Assembly (NCBI GenBank): GCA_017959135.1
Contig: JAGDBH010000128.1
Span: forward strand, 1-6,298
Length of the DNA stretch: 6,298 bases
Direction: 5' to 3'
Origin: Succinivibrio sp.
Lineage (GTDB): Bacteria > Pseudomonadota > Gammaproteobacteria > Enterobacterales > Succinivibrionaceae
Position numbers and translations under genes: made by a program. Of the stretch, positions 1 through 4,088 are shown in pieces (the stretch's first letter is position 1; the number at the start of each line of letters is the position of its first letter). The notes under the pieces were generated by a model. That model was not told where the DNA came from and made no database searches. It saw only the letters and a list, made by a program, of their open reading frames with translations.

Positions 1-932
1 AATACACCTGCGTCAATAAGTTCAACAGCATGTCTTAAGGCACTGTCAAAGTCCTCGTATTTGACAACCATCAGTTCCCTGAAATCAGGAATTTTTGTCA
101 GATCAAGAGTAGCTCCGCAGATTACAGCTAAAGTACCCTCGGCACCACAGATCAGACGAGCCAAATTTAAGGTATCGGTTTTAGGATCGTATGAATGGTC
201 TAAATCATAACCAGTCATAAATCTGTTTAGTTTAGGGAAGATCTTCTCTACCTTTTTTCTGTTATCTTTCAAAAGAGCATAACACTTACGGTAAATTTCG
301 CCTTCAAGACCTTCCTTTTCCAGGCATTCCTTTAATTTATCTCCGCTTACAGGACCAAATGTAGTCAGAGTTCCATCCGCAAGAACAACTGTTACGTCCT
401 TGATATGAGATGAGGTTCTACCATATTTTAATGATCCCTGACCTGCAGCGTCATTCGAAATCATGCCTCCGACACAGGCACGGTTTGAAGTTGATAATTC
501 AGGAGAAAAGAATAGACCATGAGGTTTGAGGAAATCGTTTAATTCATCTTTAATAACACCAGATTGAACATGAACAGATCTGTCATCAACATTAAGATCA
601 GATATTTCTTTCATGTAACGGGAACAGTCAATAGTAATTCCATCATTCAAAGACTGTCCGTTGGTTCCGGTGCCACCGCCTCTAGGAGTTATCACAATCT
701 TTTCAAAGATGCCCTCGGCTCTTAGTTTTAATGCGGTGACAATATCCTGACTATCTTTAGGAAAAATAACACCCTGAGGCATTCTCTGATAAACAGAATT
801 ATCAGTAGAAACTAGTAATCTTGAAGAATGAGAATACTCAATATCTCCTTTGAAACCTTTGGCTCTGAGGGAATCAAAATACTTCTTATATACATTATTA
901 ACTGAAGGGAGATCTGATATTTTTGGGATCAT
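1..932 (-). CDS. ydiJ: YdiJ-type FAD-dependent D-2-hydroxyacid (D-2-hydroxyglutarate) dehydrogenase, N-terminal part
   Basis: The first 310 residues of a large FAD-linked oxidoreductase are present; the gene continues past base 1. E. coli YdiJ is about 1,018 residues, with an FAD_binding_4 domain, an FAD-oxidase C-terminal domain and an iron-sulfur/CCG region, so only the FAD-binding part is visible. The FAD/pyrophosphate loop PRGGGTGTNGQSL is at residues 83-95, followed by SPELSTSNRACVGGM (143-157), DAAGQGSLKYGRTS (161-174), FPKLNRFMTGYDL (232-244) and GAEGTLA (263-269), all as I recall them in YdiJ. E. coli YdiJ has been reported to oxidise D-2-hydroxyglutarate; the substrate here is inferred from similarity. 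The ATG at 932-930 is chosen because MIPKIS matches the family N-terminus (MIPQIS in E. coli) and a GAGG lies about 12 bases upstream; an ATG further upstream meets a stop after four codons. It lies downstream of the tRNA operon on the same strand. Confidence 0.93.
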   Translation of the reverse strand, partial: MIPKISDLPSVNNVYKKYFDSLRAKGFKGDIEYSHSSRLLVSTDNSVYQRMPQGVIFPKDSQDIVTALKLRAEGIFEKIVITPRGGGTGTNGQSLNDGITIDCSRYMKEISDLNVDDRSVHVQSGVIKDELNDFLKPHGLFFSPELSTSNRACVGGMISNDAAGQGSLKYGRTSSHIKDVTVVLADGTLTTFGPVSGDKLKECLEKEGLEGEIYRKCYALLKDNRKKVEKIFPKLNRFMTGYDLDHSYDPKTDTLNLARLICGAEGTLAVICGATLDLTKIPDFRELMVVKYEDFDSALRHAVELIDAGV

Positions 933-977
933 TGATTAGTTAAGCCTCATGTATTCTTTTTTTTAGTAATAAATAGA

Positions 978-1006
978 ATAATGCGACAAGTAATAATTAT
1001 TTGCAA
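978..1006 (-). promoter_or_regulatory. Candidate sigma70 promoter for ydiJ
   Basis: On the minus strand TTGCAA (1006-1001) is followed after 17 bases by CATTAT (983-978), giving about 40 bases of leader before the ydiJ ATG. The -35 matches consensus at 5 of 6 positions, counted by eye, and the -10 at 4 of 6. In such AT-rich sequence this is only a plausible candidate; read-through from the tRNA operon is the alternative. Confidence 0.3.
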
Positions 1007-1053
1007 TGACTTATGTCGAACTAACCAAAATTGGGAGAAAAGAAGAAGATTAC

Positions 1054-1130
1054 TGGTAGCTATGACTGGAATCGAACCAGTGACCTCAGCATTATGAGTG
1101 CCGCGCTCTAACCAACTGAGCTACATAGCC
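1054..1130 (-). tRNA. tRNA-Met (CAT), elongator type
   Basis: This is a 77-nt cloverleaf with encoded CCA. The acceptor strands are GGCTATG and CATAGCT, the D arm starts GCTCAGTTGG, and the anticodon stem CGGCA/TGCTG closes loop CTCATAA, with the CAT anticodon complementary to 1094-1096. The T arm is ACTGG-TTCGATT-CCAGT. It lacks the three G:C pairs of initiator anticodon stems and resembles E. coli metT/metU (GGCTACGTAGCTCAG), so I call elongator Met. A lysidine-modified tRNA-Ile2 would also show a CAT anticodon in the gene, but the body looks less like ileX. The first pair is G1-U72, whereas I recall G1-C72 in E. coli. It is the last tRNA of the operon, six bases after tRNA-Gln(CTG). Confidence 0.93.
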
Positions 1131-1136
1131 ACTGAA

Positions 1137-1212
1137 TGGCTGGGGTACTAGGATTCGAACCTAGGTAATGGCGGAATCAGAATCCGCTGCCGTACCACTT
1201 GGCGATACCCCA
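1137..1212 (-). tRNA. tRNA-Gln (CTG)
   Basis: This is a 76-nt tRNA with encoded CCA, acceptor TGGGGTA/TACCCCA (a weak U1-A72 pair, as in E. coli tRNA-Gln) and discriminator G. The D arm is GCC...GGC, the anticodon stem GCGGA/TCCGC closes loop TTCTGAT (anticodon CTG, complementary to 1178-1180), and the T arm is CTAGG-TTCGAAT-CCTAG. It decodes CAG. The variable region (CATTAC) is six bases, one more than I remember for E. coli tRNA-Gln. It is the middle gene of the three-tRNA transcript. Confidence 0.96.
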
Positions 1213-1235
1213 ACAGTGTGTTAAACAAATCCCTT

Positions 1236-1311
1236 TGGCAGGGGTACCTGGACTCGAACCAGGGAAATGGCGGGATCAAAACCCGCTGCCTTACCACTTG
1301 GCTATACCCCT
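1236..1311 (-). tRNA. tRNA-Gln (TTG)
   Basis: This is a 76-nt tRNA with encoded CCA, acceptor AGGGGTA/TACCCCT and discriminator G. The anticodon stem GCGGG/CCCGC closes loop TTTTGAT (anticodon TTG, complementary to 1277-1279), and the T arm is CCTGG-TTCGAGT-CCAGG. It decodes CAA, and CAG by wobble. The first pair is A1-U72 rather than the U1-A72 of E. coli tRNA-Gln; it is still a weak pair, as glutaminyl-tRNA synthetase prefers. The variable region CATTTC is six bases. It is the first gene of the operon, about 30 bases after the predicted start of transcription. Confidence 0.96.
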
Positions 1312-1349
1312 ATCAAGTACTAGGTCGCTTTTGTTCGACAACGTGCATT

Positions 1350-1377
1350 ATTATATGAAAATAAAAATGCTTGTCAA
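1350..1377 (-). promoter_or_regulatory. Strong sigma70 promoter of the tRNA operon
   Basis: On the minus strand a perfect TTGACA (1377-1372) and a perfect TATAAT (1355-1350) are separated by 16 bases. Transcription should start near 1343 and give a leader of roughly 32 bases before tRNA-Gln(TTG). Such near-ideal promoters are typical of stable RNA operons. Upstream (1378-1420) the sequence is A/T-rich, compatible with an UP element. Confidence 0.88.
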
Positions 1378-1642
1378 CAAAATAAAAAAAATAAATTTAG
1401 GTCACAAAATTTATTTAGAGCGCAAAGACCTATTAATGATGATTTATATCGGATTATCCTTGTGTAAACCTTTTTTTAAATCTTTCTCCAATTAGTAAAA
1501 AAAACATTTCAGACAACACTCTAAAATCTAAAAATCGAGTGTCATCCTACACAAATTATAGGAATAATTCGTGAAATATGTTTGCCCCAAAGTTTTTTTG
1601 TGGCACACTCAAGAAATCTGAAAAAGCAAAATTCAATCTCAA
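1378..1642. other. Divergent intergenic spacer between tRNA operon and HAD gene
   Basis: This is an AT-rich spacer with no convincing gene. It has a 6-bp inverted repeat ACACTC (1516-1521) / GAGTGT (1537-1542) with a 15-base loop, and ACACTC recurs at 1605-1610. I found no sigma70 promoter of good quality for the HAD gene; its promoter must lie here but is weak or not of consensus type. An open frame running from 1199 into this spacer is an artefact over the tRNAs. Confidence 0.5.
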
Positions 1643-1685
1643 AAGGAGCCGGTAGCAATTAATATGCTATCGATATATACATATG
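1643..1685 (+). promoter_or_regulatory. Distant Shine-Dalgarno with hairpin before the HAD start codon
   Basis: A strong AAGGAG (1643-1648) lies 34 bases before the only plausible ATG (1683), too far for normal initiation. Between them CGGTAGCA (1650-1657) pairs with TGCTATCG (1665-1672), an 8-bp stem with one G-U pair and a 7-base loop. Folding it leaves about 11 unpaired bases between SD and ATG, within working range. An out-of-frame ATG (1664) is buried in the stem-loop. This is either structure-assisted initiation or a regulated ribosome binding site. Confidence 0.55.
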
Positions 1686-2537
1686 ATAAAAGAAAACGTA
1701 CTTGCCATCTGTTACGACTTTGATAGAACTCTTACTCCTTATGAAATGCAGGCACAGGGTTATATTCAGCAGCTTAATGAGAATGTTGATGAATTCTGGG
1801 CTCTATCCTCAAGGCTTGCTATTGATAACCAGATGGATCCAAACCTTTCTTATATGTATCTGATGCTTAACGGTGCCAAGGGAAAGTTTCAGGTAAAAAG
1901 AGAAAAGTTGCTCGAATTCGGCTCTAAGGTAAAACTCTACAAAGGTGTTTCAGACTGGTTCTCAAGAATCAATCAGTATGGAAAGAAAAAGGAAGTTAAG
2001 GTCGAACACTATATTATTTCCTCAGGCCTAAAGGAAATGATTGAAGGCACAAAAATCGCCGACGAATTCAGAATGATCTATGCAAATTCATTTTTATATG
2101 ACCATAACGGTGCTGCTGTATGGCCCGCCCAGAATATCAACTTCACAAACAAAACACAGTTTCTTTTCAGAATCTCCAAAGGTACTCTTGATGTAAACGA
2201 TAATGATGTTAACCGTTACTATGAGCCAGAAAATATTAGAGTACCTTTCAATAATATTGTCTATATCGGAGACAGCCAGACAGATATTCCATGTATGAAA
2301 CTTGTAAACTCTCTTGGAGGTCATTCTATCGGTGTCTACGATCCGACCAGCAACAACAAGGCAAGAGTTCACGAACTGATTAAGGATAAGAGAATCAAGC
2401 ACTTTGCTCAGGCAGACTATTCTAAGGGAAGTAAGCTTGACGAGCTGATGCATAATATTATTGATTACACCTCTGCATCTTACAAACTTAACCGTGATTA
2501 TTGGGAGAATCTGGATGAGGCTGAAAATCTTGCCTAA
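1683..2537 (+). CDS. HAD-superfamily hydrolase (probable phosphatase), 284 aa
   Basis: This is a soluble protein of 284 residues with all four HAD motifs in order. Motif I is DFDRTLT with nucleophile D12 and acid/base D14; motif II is IISSG with S113/S114; motif III is probably K157 in NKTQF; motif IV is IGDSQTDIPCM with Mg-binding D197 and D201. The segment between motifs I and II (about 18-105), with EMQAQGYIQ near its start, is the cap domain. No signal peptide or membrane segment is visible. The family hydrolyses phosphate monoesters through an aspartyl-phosphate; the substrate cannot be told from sequence. I recall close relatives annotated only as haloacid dehalogenase-like hydrolase. 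ATG 1683 is the first in-frame start after a stop at 1653, and the family N-terminus begins here. It stands alone, divergent from the tRNA operon and followed by a long non-coding region. Confidence 0.9.
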   Translation: MIKENVLAICYDFDRTLTPYEMQAQGYIQQLNENVDEFWALSSRLAIDNQMDPNLSYMYLMLNGAKGKFQVKREKLLEFGSKVKLYKGVSDWFSRINQYGKKKEVKVEHYIISSGLKEMIEGTKIADEFRMIYANSFLYDHNGAAVWPAQNINFTNKTQFLFRISKGTLDVNDNDVNRYYEPENIRVPFNNIVYIGDSQTDIPCMKLVNSLGGHSIGVYDPTSNNKARVHELIKDKRIKHFAQADYSKGSKLDELMHNIIDYTSASYKLNRDYWENLDEAENLA

Positions 2538-2548
2538 TATTTTTCAAA

Positions 2549-2568
2549 AATTGCATAATTCTGCAATT
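2549..2568. repeat. Inverted repeat just after the HAD gene
   Basis: AATTGCA (2549-2555) and TGCAATT (2562-2568) form a perfect 7-bp stem with a 6-base loop, starting 11 bases after the HAD stop codon. The following bases (ATACATTTG) are not a proper T-tract, so it is at best a weak terminator or an mRNA 3'-end stabiliser. Confidence 0.45.
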
Positions 2569-2575
2569 ATACATT

Positions 2576-2590
2576 TGTAAAATTTTTACA
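2576..2590. repeat. 15-bp DNA palindrome
   Basis: TGTAAAA-T-TTTTACA is a perfect 7-bp palindrome around one central base. The loop is too short for an RNA hairpin, so if functional it is a protein-binding site. It resembles a TyrR box but has three instead of six bases between TGTAAA and TTTACA. No adjacent promoter is evident. Confidence 0.4.
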
Positions 2591-2593
2591 CAA

Positions 2594-2622
2594 AAGTTGC
2601 GAATTCTATCGTCTGGCAACTT
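2594..2622. repeat. Inverted repeat with 15-base loop
   Basis: AAGTTGC (2594-2600) and GCAACTT (2616-2622) pair perfectly over 7 bp, followed by AATTTTC. With the two preceding inverted repeats it may serve as a weak composite 3' end for the HAD transcript. No strong rho-independent terminator is present between 2538 and 2700. Confidence 0.4.
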
Positions 2623-2754
2623 AATTTTCTGATAAAACAGAATGTTATGCAAAAGATTGATAGGTTTGCGATTTTTTCAAACAGAGATCAACTTTTTGCT
2701 CAAAATTTACAAATATAATTAACACTGTAGCCACTGAGATAAAGAATTTTGTCA

Positions 2755-2794
2755 TCTAAGTATTCTCTAAGTTAGAGCTTCTAGAATAGATAAT
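2755..2794 (+). promoter_or_regulatory. Predicted activator-type promoter of small RNA A
   Basis: TCTAAGT occurs at 2755-2761 and again at 2766-2772, exactly 11 bp apart. The second copy occupies the -35 position, 17 bases before a GATAAT -10 (2789-2794). It is also half of the palindrome CTCTAA-G-TTAGAG (2765-2777). No TTGACA-like -35 exists, which suits a promoter needing an activator that binds tandem half-sites one helical turn apart, as OmpR/PhoB-type response regulators do (inference). RNA start is expected near 2801. The same layout recurs at 2953. Confidence 0.5.
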
Positions 2795-2866
2795 AGAAAA
2801 ACGGAAGAGACAAAATGATTTCAAACTCTACAGTTTTAAATGATTTTGTTTTTTAGCAAAAAAGAA

Positions 2867-2884
2867 TCACATACCTCATCGCCT
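2867..2884 (+). repeat. Shared sRNA box, copy 1
   Basis: TCACATACCT-C-ATCGCCT matches copy 2 at 3099-3117 in 17 bases, with only the joiner differing (C versus AA). It leads directly into the terminator stem of unit A. Flanking sequence, including most of the terminator stem, is not conserved between the copies, so the box itself appears to be what is kept. Confidence 0.8.
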
Positions 2885-2916
2885 AGGTCCACACCTTTTG
2901 ACCTAGGCATTTTTTT
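2881..2916 (+). terminator. Rho-independent terminator of small RNA A
   Basis: GCCTAGGTC (2881-2889) pairs perfectly with GACCTAGGC (2900-2908) around a 10-base loop, followed by A and seven T residues (2910-2916). It is the end of unit A; no protein gene ends within 300 bases upstream. Confidence 0.92.
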
Positions 2917-2952
2917 ATCCTTTTAATAAAAAAAGTGTTATTTCTCAATAAC

Positions 2953-2991
2953 CTAAGTAACAACTAAGAAAAACAATCTATTATTTATCCT
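2953..2991 (+). promoter_or_regulatory. Predicted activator-type promoter of small RNA B
   Basis: CTAAG at 2953-2957 and 2964-2968 are 11 bp apart, within CTAAGTAACAACTAAG, paralleling CTAAGTATTCTCTAAG of unit A. The second copy sits where the -35 would be for TATCCT (2986-2991, 17-base spacer), as in unit A. TATTAT (2979-2984) is a better -10 by sequence but would not share that spacing. The predicted start near 2998 places the 5' end at the foot of a hairpin, which favours TATCCT. Confidence 0.4.
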
Positions 2992-3098
2992 GCATAGACG
3001 ATATTAGACTAGTTAAACTAAGACTAATGTTCCAGCAATTTATTGGAAGATTTTCCGAACTCATCGATTAAGTAACACTTGATGTTTTACTAACGTTT

Positions 3099-3117
3099 TC
3101 ACATACCTAAATCGCCT
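3099..3117 (+). repeat. Shared sRNA box, copy 2
   Basis: TCACATACCT-AA-ATCGCCT is the second copy of the box found at 2867-2884, in the same orientation and again immediately before the terminator stem. The complement common to both copies, AGGTATGTGA, is the predicted core of any shared target site. Confidence 0.8.
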
Positions 3118-3147
3118 CTGACTTATCTTTGTCAGAGGTTTTTTTTT
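3115..3147 (+). terminator. Rho-independent terminator of small RNA B
   Basis: CCTCTGAC (3115-3122) pairs perfectly with GTCAGAGG (3131-3138) around an 8-base loop, then nine T residues (3139-3147). It should insulate the downstream toxin-antitoxin promoter from upstream transcription. Confidence 0.93.
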
Positions 3148-3197
3148 GCTTTTTTCTGCTAAAAAAAACAAAGAAGAAATTCCGTAAAATTATTTTT

Positions 3198-3227
3198 TAT
3201 TATTTTGAAATTAATCCCAAAATAATA
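3198..3227. repeat. 10-bp inverted repeat upstream of the antitoxin promoter
   Basis: TATTATTTTG (3198-3207) and CAAAATAATA (3218-3227) are perfect inverted copies separated by 10 bases, so the arm centres lie 20 bp apart, about two helical turns. The repeat lies 46 bp before the TATAAT of the toxin-antitoxin promoter. It could be an operator bound by a dimer; autoregulation by the TA pair is a guess. It has no T-tract and is a poor terminator. Confidence 0.45.
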
Positions 3228-3270
3228 TAGTATTAATTGACCTTAAAACACGAAAAAAATGCCCTTTTTC

Positions 3271-3279
3271 TGTTATAAT
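3271..3279 (+). promoter_or_regulatory. Extended -10 promoter of the Fic toxin-antitoxin operon
   Basis: TGTTATAAT (3271-3279) is a perfect TATAAT with the TGn extension; no good -35 lies 17 bases upstream, which an extended -10 can offset. The start would be near 3286, leaving a leader of about 23 bases with GGAG (3300-3303) five bases before the antitoxin ATG. Confidence 0.65.
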
Positions 3280-3308
3280 TAAACTGGTGTGATTACTACG
3301 GAGATCGT

Positions 3309-3467
3309 ATGTTGCTAGATGAAGTAAAAGCTACTTTAGCAATGGAAAATTTATATCTGTCAGAAGAGCAAGAAAAGCTATTACAAAGCTATGCTGATGG
3401 AGAAATTTCTTTCAAAGAATTTCAAGAACAGATATTAAAGATAACTGAAGATAACAAGGTAGCTTGA
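3309..3467 (+). CDS. VbhA-type antitoxin of a Fic toxin (52 aa)
   Basis: This is a small acidic, helical protein of 52 residues directly upstream of the Fic gene. It carries T-L-A-M-E-N (residues 9-14), which fits the class I inhibitory-helix motif [S/T]xxxE[G/N]; E13 would be the glutamate that blocks productive ATP binding in the Fic active site. The rest, with LSEEQEKLLQSYADGEIS (17-34), follows the VbhA/FicA pattern of a short linker, a helix and a GEIS turn. The ATG at 3309 has GGAG five bases upstream and follows the extended -10 promoter. The stop (3465-3467) is three bases before the toxin start, so translation is probably coupled and the antitoxin made in excess. Recognition rests on motif, size and position; I cannot run a profile search. 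Confidence 0.85.
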   Translation: MLLDEVKATLAMENLYLSEEQEKLLQSYADGEISFKEFQEQILKITEDNKVA

Positions 3468-3470
3468 ATT

Positions 3471-4067
3471 TTGGAAGCCTCGACTTTCGATAAAGTCTAT
3501 TGTTATCCAGGTACTGAAGTTTTAATCAATAACTTCAATGAGCATGATCCTAGAGTGCTGTCTCAGTATGAGAGAATGTACACTGGAGCAAGGATCATCG
3601 ATCTATTTAAAAAGCCTATTCAGGGCAAATTTGATCTATCCCACTTAAAGGCAATTCATAAATATATCTTTCAGGATATTTATCCTTGGGCGGGTGAACT
3701 GCGCCTGGTTAATATTTCTAAGGAAATTCTTTTCTGTGATGCTCAGTTTATCGAGAAAACCATTACCAAGGTTTTCGATAATCTCGCACAGGAGAATTAT
3801 CTGAGAGACTGTAGCGAAAAGAATATTGCTGAAAAAGCTGCTTATTATCTTGGAGAGATAAACGCCGTACATCCATTCAGAGAAGGAAATGGAAGAGCTC
3901 AGCGTGAGTTCGTGAGAGAATTACTTCTCCCTCTTGGATTTAAGGTTGATTATTCTTTATGTGATCCTAAGATGATGCTCTATGCATCAATTAATGCATT
4001 TGCCGGTGATTATGAACTAATGACCGAGTTGTTTGATAAATGCATTATTGCCAAACCACAAAATTAA
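3471..4067 (+). CDS. fic: Fic-domain AMP-transferase toxin (class I)
   Basis: This 198-residue protein is essentially one Fic domain. The catalytic loop HPFREGNGRAQR (134-145) is complete: H134 as general base, E138 for Mg, the GNGR anion-binding nest and R145. Ahead of it lie FQDIYPWAGELR (67-78), the usual Fic segment leading to the target-binding flap, and an N-terminal YPGTEVLINN typical of VbhT/FicT-like proteins. Such enzymes transfer AMP from ATP to hydroxyl side chains; chromosomal FicT toxins were shown to adenylylate GyrB and ParE and block topoisomerase function. That target is inferred here. No inhibitory helix is visible in the protein itself, fitting class I control by the separate upstream antitoxin. 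The start is TTG 3471, with AAGG 11 bases upstream; ATT 3468 is the only other in-frame codon after the stop at 3465. A rare start would keep toxin low. No terminator separates it from miaB. Confidence 0.92.
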   Translation: MEASTFDKVYCYPGTEVLINNFNEHDPRVLSQYERMYTGARIIDLFKKPIQGKFDLSHLKAIHKYIFQDIYPWAGELRLVNISKEILFCDAQFIEKTITKVFDNLAQENYLRDCSEKNIAEKAAYYLGEINAVHPFREGNGRAQREFVRELLLPLGFKVDYSLCDPKMMLYASINAFAGDYELMTELFDKCIIAKPQN

Positions 4068-4076
4068 AATAATTAT
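4048..4076 (+). promoter_or_regulatory. Candidate promoter for miaB inside the end of fic
   Basis: TTGCCA (4048-4053) and AATTAT (4071-4076) are separated by 17 bases and match the consensus at 5/6 and 4/6 positions by eye. The expected start (about 4083) is only a few bases before the miaB ATG at 4089, which would give a nearly leaderless mRNA. The region is very AT-rich, so chance is a real possibility. Confidence 0.3.
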
Positions 4077-4088
4077 TTAATAAAAATC

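Larger units (their letters stand above)
2801..2916 (+). ncRNA. Candidate small regulatory RNA A (about 116 nt)
   Basis: This is a non-coding unit with typical bacterial sRNA layout. The predicted start is near 2801 (7 bases after GATAAT). A long hairpin follows at 2805-2854 (pairs 2811-2816/2843-2848, 2818-2821/2838-2841, 2823-2827/2832-2836, mismatches between them, loop CTAC, extended outward by A-U and G-U pairs to 2805/2854). An A-rich unpaired stretch (2855-2866) leads to TCACATACCT (2867-2876), and the unit ends in a rho-independent terminator with seven T residues, suitable for Hfq. The unpaired box contains ACCTC, complementary to SD-like GAGGT, so base pairing to ribosome binding sites is a natural guess. 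I do not recognise it as any named family. A 13-codon ORF (2815-2856) lies inside the hairpin. A second unit with the same box and plan follows at 2998-3147. The start and size are predictions. Confidence 0.6.
2998..3147 (+). ncRNA. Candidate small regulatory RNA B (about 150 nt)
   Basis: This is the second unit with the layout of RNA A. A 5' hairpin covers 3000-3031 (GATATTAG with CTAATGTT, then C-G and TAGT/ACTA with loop TAA). A middle region carries small inverted repeats (TTCCA 3030-3034 / TGGAA 3044-3048; AGTAA 3071-3075 / TTACT 3087-3091). The box TCACATACCT (3099-3108) and a terminator with nine T residues follow. A 14-codon ORF (3027-3071) lies within it. Apart from the box, the following ATCGCCT and the CTAAG promoter repeats, little sequence is shared with unit A, as expected for diverged sibling sRNAs. 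I do not recognise a named family. The 5' end is less certain than for unit A. Confidence 0.55.

Noticed and set aside
944..949. Pairing of the sRNA A box with the ydiJ leader (ATGAGG with CCTCAT)
   Set aside because: Only six consecutive pairs, not extended on either side and absent for the unit B box; chance level.
1199..1495. A 98-codon plus-strand ORF across the tRNA region
   Set aside because: It runs antisense through two complete tRNA-Gln genes and their promoter, has no SD, and its peptide resembles nothing known to me; stable RNA genes explain the DNA.
2094..2453. Antisense ORF of 119 codons inside the HAD gene
   Set aside because: It is a shadow of a well-supported coding frame with all HAD motifs; it has no SD or family motifs of its own.
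2576..2590. TyrR operator
   Set aside because: A TyrR box needs six bases between TGTAAA and TTTACA; here there are three, and no aromatic amino acid gene is near.
2714..2719. Perfect TATAAT upstream of unit A
   Set aside because: There is no -35-like hexamer at 16-18 bases, no TGn extension, and the DNA is so AT-rich that the hexamer is expected by chance; GATAAT at 2789 fits the sRNA layout better.
2867..3117. The two TCACATACCT boxes as a CRISPR array or mobile element ends
   Set aside because: There are only two copies, 232 bases apart and in the same orientation, each fused to a different terminator; no regular spacing, cas genes, transposase or target duplications.
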